NCBI GenBank assembly: GCA_045127595.1
Contig: JBGVQS010000028.1
Span: 105,789-169,788 of the forward strand
DNA length: 64,000 nucleotides
Source of the DNA: Scatosoma sp045127595
GTDB lineage: Bacteria; Bacillota; Clostridia; Christensenellales; Borkfalkiaceae
Direction: 5' to 3'
Shown here: one piece after another, positions 58,923 to 64,000 of the stretch
How positions within the stretch are numbered: the first letter of the stretch is position 1
Layout: each line of letters opens with the position of its first letter
The notes under the pieces: model-generated
Told to the model about the DNA's origin: nothing
The model's database searches: none
What the model saw: the letters and a program-made list of their open reading frames with translations, nothing else
Position numbers and translations under genes: made by a program

Positions 58923-60178
58923 AGGCGGTTGTCTATACGCTCGGTTGCAAGGTAAACGACGTGGAAAGCGGCTCGATTATTCGCGGCTTGGAAGATATGG
59001 GGTATGCGGTTTCGCGTGAAATGGAAGCGGCGGATTTGTACGTGGTCAATACCTGCGCGGTAACCGCCGAAGCGGAACGCAAGAGCCGTCAAACGGTCGG
59101 GAAAGCGATCAAATGCAATCCAAATGCGAAAATTATCGTTTGCGGCTGCGCGTCGGAGAAATCTCCCGCGGCGTTTGCGGAAAAGGGGGAGAACGTTTGC
59201 GCGGTGCTTGGGGCGCAGAAAAAGAATCAAGTTTTGGAGCTTGTACGGACGGATTTTCAGAAAAAAAGCGGCGTAATTATGCTACAGGAAGAAAAGGCAT
59301 ATGAAGAAATGCCCCTACCCGAGTGTTTAAAAACGAGAAATTTTGTAAAAATACAAGACGGTTGTAATCGGTTTTGTTCCTATTGCGTAATTCCCTATCT
59401 TCGCGGACGTAGCCGTTCCCGTACGTTAGAGAACGCTGCGGCGGAAATTTTACAAAGCAAGGCGCAGGAAACGGTGGTTACGGGGATTGATATTTCCGAA
59501 TATAAGGACGAGCAGGGCAGGGATTTGACCGATTTAATGGGCGCGGTCAAGAATGCCGAAACGCGGATACGGTTAGGCTCGATTGAAGTGAGCTTGATTA
59601 CGGAAGAATTTTTAGCGGCGTTAAAGGAAATCAAGCATTTTGCTCCGCAATTTCATTTATCCTTGCAAAGCGGTTCGGATAGCGTTTTACGGAGTATGAA
59701 CCGACGGTATACGCGCGCGGAATATTTGGAAAAGTGCCGTATGATATACGCGGCGTTTCCGAATGCGGCAATCACGACGGACATTATCGTGGGCTTCCCG
59801 ACGGAAACGGAAGAAGATTTTTTGCAATCTGTGTCCATTGTAGACGAAGCGGGCTTTTCGCAAATCCACGCGTTTCCGTATTCTCCAAGAGAGGGTACGA
59901 ATGCGTATAAAAAGTATAAGGAATTACCCTTTGCCGTAAAAAAAGAGCGGGTAGAGCGGTTGTTGGAACGCGGCGCTTTGGCAAAAGAGCGGTATATAAA
60001 ACAATGGATAGGCGCGGTTTTAGAAATCGTACCCGAGCATTGTATCGACGGCTTTACGGAAGGGTATTCGGAGAACTACGTGCGTGTTTACGTGGCGGGT
60101 GAAATGGAAAAACGACGCGCCCGTGTACGAGTTGAACGTATATTTAAGGACGGCGTTTTGGCTGTAAAAGAAGACTAA
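58919..60178 (+). CDS. mtaB: tRNA t6A37 methylthiotransferase MtaB
   Basis: MtaB converts t6A to ms2t6A at tRNA position 37. The 419 residues have a UPF0004 domain with three cluster cysteines (LGCKVND, VNTCAVT, VCGCASE), a radical SAM motif CNRFCSYC (CX3CX2C, about residue 147) and a C-terminal TRAM domain. The tsaE-tsaB genes elsewhere in the window make its t6A substrate. The C-terminal RARVRVERI codons contain a 20-nt segment also found at 21777. Confidence 0.95.
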   Translation: MKAVVYTLGCKVNDVESGSIIRGLEDMGYAVSREMEAADLYVVNTCAVTAEAERKSRQTVGKAIKCNPNAKIIVCGCASEKSPAAFAEKGENVCAVLGAQKKNQVLELVRTDFQKKSGVIMLQEEKAYEEMPLPECLKTRNFVKIQDGCNRFCSYCVIPYLRGRSRSRTLENAAAEILQSKAQETVVTGIDISEYKDEQGRDLTDLMGAVKNAETRIRLGSIEVSLITEEFLAALKEIKHFAPQFHLSLQSGSDSVLRSMNRRYTRAEYLEKCRMIYAAFPNAAITTDIIVGFPTETEEDFLQSVSIVDEAGFSQIHAFPYSPREGTNAYKKYKELPFAVKKERVERLLERGALAKERYIKQWIGAVLEIVPEHCIDGFTEGYSENYVRVYVAGEMEKRRARVRVERIFKDGVLAVKED

Positions 60179-60193
60179 AAGGAGAAAATTTTT

Positions 60194-60529
60194 ATGGAAA
60201 ACTGTATTTTTTGTAAAATCGTAGCAGGAGAAATACCTTCTCCACGTTTATACGAAGACGATAAAATGATCGTTGTACGCGACATTGAACCGAAAGCGAA
60301 GCTGCATTATCTTTGTATTCCCAAAACGCATTTTGCCTATCTTTCGGAAATGGACGAAGAACGTGCGGAAATCGTCAAGCATTGTTTTCAAACGATTCCT
60401 AAAATCGCGGGCGAGCTTGGGTTGCAGGACGGCTATCGCGTGATCATCAATCAGGGCGCGAACGCAGGGCAAACGGTATTCCATTTGCATATTCATTTGC
60501 TTGGCGGCGAAGTGCTGAAAGATTTTTAA
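60194..60529 (+). CDS. HIT-family (HINT-like) protein
   Basis: The 111-residue nucleotide hydrolase shows CIFCKIVAGEIPS at the N-terminus and the histidine triad HLHIHLLGG near residue 99. Family members hydrolyse adenosine phosphoramidates; the physiological substrate is unknown. It lies 15 bp after mtaB with AAAAGGAG upstream. Confidence 0.93.
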   Translation: MENCIFCKIVAGEIPSPRLYEDDKMIVVRDIEPKAKLHYLCIPKTHFAYLSEMDEERAEIVKHCFQTIPKIAGELGLQDGYRVIINQGANAGQTVFHLHIHLLGGEVLKDF

Positions 60530-60578
60530 AAAATAAAAAGCTGCGTTTAATACGTTTAAAATGAAATAATACGGCAAT

Positions 60579-60615
60579 AATTCCTTCTGCGGAAAGCTCC
60601 GCGGGAGGAATTTTT
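60579..60615 (+). promoter_or_regulatory. Strong terminator-like hairpin that includes the ribosome binding site
   Basis: Arms 60579-60593 and 60598-60612 pair at all 15 positions (two G-T pairs) around AAGC, then TTTTT leads into the ATG at 60616. GGGAGG (60603-60608) is in the 3' arm, so the same stem can stop transcription and hide the ribosome binding site. Confidence 0.7.
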
Positions 60616-61059
60616 ATGTTCTTTTATAAGATAAAATATATTTTTTTAAGCACGTTTGCCATACTTCTTATCATAGCGATCGGCTTATGCGTGCGTGGGC
60701 AAAACGTGATTCGTTTGCGCGGGATAGACGGGGAGCGGGTGTTTTATTTACAGTCCGCTTCGTCGCAGGGCTTACGAAAAGAGCGTTTGGAAGTTACCGA
60801 TTTATTTAAAGTGAAGGGTGAGAGCGTTCGGTTTACCTTTGAGGGAAAAAGTGAAGAAAGGCTCGTGTCGGAGATTTTGTCGGCGTATAACGGAGAAATT
60901 TGTTTTCTTGAAGAGGTCGGAGGGACTCGTTCGTATTATTGTAAAGTAGAAGAATGGGGGGACGGGATAACCCTTTACGGGCAAGAAATCAACTTACACG
61001 TTGCCGTAAGCAAAGGCGTTTGCGTAGTTGGCACGCCGATTATTTTCGACGGGTTTTAA
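60616..61059 (+). CDS. Small membrane-anchored protein, possibly YwmB-like
   Basis: I do not recognise this 147-residue protein with certainty. It has one N-terminal span (about residues 8-28) followed by a soluble alpha/beta domain: VRFTFEGKSEERLVSEILSA (in parts), CFLEEVGGTRSYYC and VCVVGTPIIFDGF at the end. Its size, anchor and two-half layout recall YwmB, which lies near spoIID/spoIIQ in spore formers; here a SpoIIQ-like peptidase gene is next. Production seems tightly limited by the hairpin over its ribosome binding site. A sporulation role is inference only. Confidence 0.5.
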   Translation: MFFYKIKYIFLSTFAILLIIAIGLCVRGQNVIRLRGIDGERVFYLQSASSQGLRKERLEVTDLFKVKGESVRFTFEGKSEERLVSEILSAYNGEICFLEEVGGTRSYYCKVEEWGDGITLYGQEINLHVAVSKGVCVVGTPIIFDGF

Positions 61060-61076
61060 AAACTTTCTTTTTGCTG

Positions 61077-61106
61077 GTATAAAAAGGAAAAAGCCCGTCA
61101 AAACTT
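61077..61106 (+). promoter_or_regulatory. Sigma-F-like promoter of the spoIIQ-type gene
   Basis: GTATA (61077-61081), 15 bp, GTCAAAACTT (61097-61106), which fits the sigma-F -10 GGNRANANTW with one mismatch. Confidence 0.6.
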
Positions 61107-61135
61107 TACATATAAAAATCGGAGGATGATTAGTA

Positions 61136-61774
61136 ATGAAAGAAAAGAAAGAGAACGAAAAGAAAAAACCGCGCAACGAACGCCGTTTTTATCTGATGGC
61201 GGCAATCGCAAGTGCGTGCGTTTTGGTTGCTTTGGTCATTGTAGCCATTGCGGTGGGTGGTAAAATTCAAATAGGGGAAGACGCGAAAAAGCCGAATTCT
61301 TCCGTGGAATCTCCTACGGAAAGCGATCCAAACGGGGACGAGCCTGTAATTATAACTCCCGAAGGAATGATTGCACCCGTGGTAAACGTTGCGATATTGA
61401 ATCAGCACGGATTTTATTATAATAAGACGCTCGATCATTATCACGAGCATTTCGGGATGGATTTCACTGCCGAAGTCGGCGCGGAAGTGAAAGCAGTTGA
61501 AGACGGTATCGTGGAAAGCATTTATAAGGACGACTTGCTTTGCGGCACGGAAATCGTGGTGAATCACGGCGACGGGTTAAAATCGGTATACCGTTTTGTC
61601 AATGAAGCGGAAGGGGTAAAGGTTGGCGATAGCGTAACGAAAGGGGACGTAATCGCAACGGTTGCCGAAGCGAACGGCGACGAATATAAGGAAGGTGCGC
61701 ATTTGCATTTTGAAATTTTAAAGGACGGCAAAAGCGTTGATCCGACCACGTACCTTACTTTGGAGGAAAAATAA
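61136..61774 (+). CDS. spoIIQ: SpoIIQ-like M23 peptidase
   Basis: The 212-residue protein has a basic cytoplasmic N-terminus, one span (about residues 18-41), a linker and a LytM/M23 domain (about 95-205). All zinc ligands are visible: His and Asp in EHFGMDF and the HxH pair in HLHFE, unlike Bacillus SpoIIQ, which lost one. In spore formers SpoIIQ bridges to SpoIIIAH during engulfment. The sigma-F-like promoter and small M23 architecture favour SpoIIQ; another cell-wall hydrolase is possible. Confidence 0.75.
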   Translation: MKEKKENEKKKPRNERRFYLMAAIASACVLVALVIVAIAVGGKIQIGEDAKKPNSSVESPTESDPNGDEPVIITPEGMIAPVVNVAILNQHGFYYNKTLDHYHEHFGMDFTAEVGAEVKAVEDGIVESIYKDDLLCGTEIVVNHGDGLKSVYRFVNEAEGVKVGDSVTKGDVIATVAEANGDEYKEGAHLHFEILKDGKSVDPTTYLTLEEK

Positions 61775-61788
61775 AAGAAAGAGATAGT

Positions 61789-61817
61789 AAAACCGCTGTG
61801 CAAAACGGCGGTTTTTT
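61789..61817 (+). terminator. Intrinsic terminator after the spoIIQ-like gene
   Basis: AAAACCGC (61789-61796) and GCGGTTTT (61808-61815) with an 11-nt loop, then T-run. Confidence 0.85.
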
Positions 61818-61880
61818 GTTCTGAAAAAGGGCGCTTTTGCATATATTGTCTTGTCCCAACTTTTTTTGGAGGTTATGGCT

Positions 61881-63335
61881 GTGAAAAAAGCGCTTTCCTT
61901 TTTCTTGTCGGTGGTATGTTTTCTTTGCTTGCTGCCTACCCTTTCCGCTTGCAAAAAAATAGGAAAGGTGTATAGCAGGTACGAGATCACGGCGGAATTT
62001 TCCCCCGATAATCGAACGGTTGCAGGGGCGGTTAAAATCGCTTTTGAAAACGTTGGCGACGGAGAGATTTCCGTGCTGAAATTTCAGCTTTATCCAAACG
62101 CTTACAGAAAGGACGTCGTATATAAGCCTGTATCTACCGCTTACGCGCAATCGGCGTATTATGACGGAGAGAGCTACGGCGAGATCGTTATTTCTAGCGT
62201 CAGCGGCGCAAAGAGTTGGGAGATCCGCGGAGAAGAGGAAAACGTTTTGTACGTGTATTTGTTAAAATCCTTATACCCGGGGGATAAAACGGTGCTGGAT
62301 ATAGGGTTTATCACTCGGTTGGCAAGGGTAAATCATCGGACGGGGATTGCGGAACGCACCGTCAATTTGGGGAACTTTTTTCCGATTCTCTGCGGTATGA
62401 AGAACGGCGGCTTTTACGAAACCGTGTATTATAACGTAGGAGATCCCTTTTATACCGATTGTGCGGAGTTCACGCTCAATTTGGTCGTACCCAAAGACTA
62501 TCATCTGTCAAGCAGCGGAAAAATTGTAGACGAAAAAAGCTTGGAAACAAAAAAAGCCTATACCATGTACGCGATGAATGTGCGTGATTTTGCTGTAAGC
62601 TTATCAAAAAGCTATCAAACGCTTTCAAAAAAAGTGGGGGAAACGCAGCTCATTTATGCGTATTATGCCGACGAAACGCCCAAGGAAACGCTGGCTTTGC
62701 TCGAAGAATCGTTTGTCTATTTTGAAAAAACGTTTGGGGGATATCCTTACGACGTGTATACAGCGGCGGAAATTTCCTATTGCGGTAGCGAAACGGTTTA
62801 TCCCTGTTTGTTGTTGCTCTCCGATCGGTTGAATAAGGAAGAACGGATTCGCGCGGTCGTTCACGGTACGGCGCATCAATGGTGGTATGCGGCGGTGGGG
62901 AGCGATCAAATCGAAAACGCTTGGCAGGACGAAGGACTTGCGGAATATTCCTCGATACTTTTTTTTGAGAATTATGAAAAATATGGTTTAACGCGCGAAA
63001 GTATGGTAACAGCTGCTTTGCGGGAATACCGCTCCTATTACGACGTTTACGGTAGCGTTTTAGGGCGCACGGATACCCGTATGGCGCGGCATTTGAAGGA
63101 CTTCGTGGGGGAATATGAATACGCTTGTTTGGCGTATGATAAAAGCGTTATTTTGTTTGATACGCTGCGCAAAAGCGTGGGGGATAAAAAGTTTTTGAAC
63201 GCCTTGAAACGGTATTATGAAAATCATCTCTACCAAACGGTTACGAGCGGCGCGCTCATAGGCAGCTTTGAGAAAATCGGTTTGGACGTACACGGATTTT
63301 TCGACGGATTTTTAAGCGGAAAAGCAATTTTATAA
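61881..63335 (+). CDS. M1-type (gluzincin) peptidase-like lipoprotein, active site degenerate
   Basis: The 484-residue protein starts with a lipoprotein signal (lipobox LSAC at about residue 26). A beta-rich N-terminal domain and an M1-like catalytic domain follow. The zinc motif should be HEXXH but reads HGTAH in VVHGTAHQWWY, so the catalytic Glu is Gly; the two His and the later Glu in DEGLAEYSS remain. The usual GGMEYP-type substrate loop is also altered (GSETVYP). It may bind zinc or peptide without cutting. GTG at 61881 is chosen (GGAGG 8 nt upstream) over ATG at 61875 (2 nt). Confidence 0.8.
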   Translation: MKKALSFFLSVVCFLCLLPTLSACKKIGKVYSRYEITAEFSPDNRTVAGAVKIAFENVGDGEISVLKFQLYPNAYRKDVVYKPVSTAYAQSAYYDGESYGEIVISSVSGAKSWEIRGEEENVLYVYLLKSLYPGDKTVLDIGFITRLARVNHRTGIAERTVNLGNFFPILCGMKNGGFYETVYYNVGDPFYTDCAEFTLNLVVPKDYHLSSSGKIVDEKSLETKKAYTMYAMNVRDFAVSLSKSYQTLSKKVGETQLIYAYYADETPKETLALLEESFVYFEKTFGGYPYDVYTAAEISYCGSETVYPCLLLLSDRLNKEERIRAVVHGTAHQWWYAAVGSDQIENAWQDEGLAEYSSILFFENYEKYGLTRESMVTAALREYRSYYDVYGSVLGRTDTRMARHLKDFVGEYEYACLAYDKSVILFDTLRKSVGDKKFLNALKRYYENHLYQTVTSGALIGSFEKIGLDVHGFFDGFLSGKAIL

Positions 63336-63350
63336 TTCGCGTAAAAATGC

Positions 63351-63379
63351 TTGCCAAGCGTAAAAAATCGGAGTATAAT
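63351..63379 (+). promoter_or_regulatory. Promoter of the FmdB-like gene
   Basis: TTGCCA (63351-63356), 17 bp, TATAAT (63374-63379), 30 bp before the start codon. Confidence 0.75.
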
Positions 63380-63408
63380 AATGGAAAACAGCGGTTGGAG
63401 AATAGCGT

Positions 63409-63606
63409 ATGCCATTATTACAGTACAAATGCAAATCCTGCAAAAAACGCTTTGACGAGTTGGTTCGCGTCTATACTGATAAAGTCCTTTGTCCCGATTG
63501 CGGCGGAGAAACGGAACGGGATTATTCGGGGGAAATGTACTCGTCAACGGGAAAACAGAGCAAAAAATGCTCGGGGAACTGCAAAACGTGCAGCGGTTGT
63601 CATTAA
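63409..63606 (+). CDS. FmdB-family zinc-ribbon protein
   Basis: The 65-residue protein begins LQYKCKSCKKRFDEL and continues CPDCGGETERDYSG, the two CXXC knuckles of the FmdB putative regulatory family. A Ser/Cys-rich tail (CSGNCKTCSGCH) adds four more cysteines. Function unknown. GGAG lies 8 nt before the ATG. Confidence 0.85.
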   Translation: MPLLQYKCKSCKKRFDELVRVYTDKVLCPDCGGETERDYSGEMYSSTGKQSKKCSGNCKTCSGCH

Positions 63607-63622
63607 ATTATTATGGAACGGG

Positions 63623-63658
63623 AAAACGAAGCTCAAAGGGTTTTGAGCTTCGTTTTTT
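63623..63658 (+). terminator. Intrinsic terminator after the FmdB-like gene
   Basis: A perfect 15-bp stem (63623-63637 with 63642-63656) with loop GGGT and a T-run. Confidence 0.93.
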
Positions 63659-63718
63659 ACTGGAAAAAATGTAAAAAGCAAGAAAAATTTCCTCGCGCGA
63701 CATATATATAATATATAC

Positions 63719-63813
63719 GCGTGCGTGAAAATAAAATATTTTTTAAAAAAAGTAAAAAAAATTTAAAATATTTTTAAAAAACGCTTGACTTTATGCTTTT
63801 GAAATGGTATTAT
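63719..63813 (+). promoter_or_regulatory. Strong promoter with AT-rich upstream element
   Basis: TTGACT (63785-63790), 17 bp, TATTAT (63808-63813). The 60 bp before the -35 are almost pure A/T with phased A- and T-tracts, like the UP element of stable-RNA promoters. Confidence 0.6.
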
Positions 63814-64000
63814 GTTTAAGCTGTCGATAAGCGAGTGCGCTTTTTGATGCTCATAACTGATTGTTATGGAGAGAAAGAAGATTTACAACTGCATAGCAAA
63901 TAGAAAAGTATTATATTGGAAACGATATAAGACGAGTACGAAAGGCAAAAGAAATTTTCATATTAGTTTTAAGTAAAGCTAATTTGGTTAATAAGGCAAA
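63814..64000 (+). other. Untranslated leader at the window edge, gene not identified
   Basis: About 187 nt after the promoter hold no open frame and no recognisable tRNA or known RNA motif. TAAC-TGATT-GTTA forms a small hairpin. The promoter type and lack of coding suggest the leader of an rRNA or other stable RNA operon beyond the edge, but I cannot confirm it. Confidence 0.3.

Noticed and set aside
63960..64000. 5' end of 23S rRNA at the right edge (GGTTAATAAGGC)
   Set aside because: The match to the 23S start is short and needs a deletion; the diagnostic GGATGCC block is not in the window.

Overview
The window is 64 kb of chromosome from a spore-forming, low-to-moderate-GC bacterium of the class Clostridia. 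The evidence is the sporulation block spoIIGA-sigE-sigG-ylmC, a SpoIIQ-like peptidase, the SCIFF ribosomal peptide with its radical-SAM maturase (a clostridial hallmark), HemZ, RibU and Firmicute-type promoters and intrinsic terminators. I infer a gut Clostridia lineage, possibly near Christensenellales, but the sequence does not fix the genus. Almost all the DNA is housekeeping. I see no phage, transposase, CRISPR array or tRNA gene.

Layout. 1-6.1 kb: end of an ABC permease gene, then the export/RiPP block yajC, a TIGR04086 membrane protein, scfA, scfB, secD, secF. 6.2-16.4 kb: recJ, rsh, an MBL hydrolase, hemZ, rpsO, pnp and a membrane glycosyltransferase. 16.4-19.7 kb, minus strand: mnmG and dnaA. 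19.8-26 kb: recF, a PHP phosphoesterase, a VanW protein, asnS, plsX, rnc. 26-33.7 kb: smc, ftsY, trmD, rbgA, rnhB, yraN. 33.7-36.6 kb: the sporulation sigma block. 36.7-39.8 kb: a two-component system and an FMN-riboswitch-controlled ribU. 39.9-46.3 kb: tsaE-tsaB-rimI, a hydrolase, a membrane-anchored MurF-like ligase, ddl, obgE. 46.7-60.5 kb: the usual heat-shock/translation cluster grpE-dnaK-dnaJ-prmA-rsmE-mtaB, interrupted twice by regulator and carbohydrate genes. 60.6-63.6 kb: a sporulation-associated pair, an apparently inactive M1-type peptidase lipoprotein and an FmdB-like zinc ribbon. The window ends just after a strong promoter with AT-rich upstream DNA.

The least explained material lies between or across genes. 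(1) Three intergenic islands (after asnS, smc and obgE) are built from a mosaic repeat family containing seven copies of the hairpin CCAACG-GAA-CGTTGG. Each island has its own inverted repeat, and there are at least two compensatory changes, which points to a conserved structure. (2) A strand-biased dispersed motif, consensus near GGGGCAGGTAYGMGTTGAA, recurs in genes and spacers in three reading frames, always on the plus strand. (3) Terminator-like hairpins whose 3' arm contains the Shine-Dalgarno sequence and whose T-run forms the spacer to the ATG occur before three unrelated genes. (4) An XRE repressor faces a zinc-ribbon gene whose promoter spacer is exactly a 17-bp palindrome.

Regulation of the sporulation genes is readable from sequence: a Spo0A-box-like site before spoIIGA, sigma-F/G-like promoters before sigG and the spoIIQ-like gene, and a sigma-E-like promoter before ylmC. 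All functional calls come from reading protein motifs; no database search was run.
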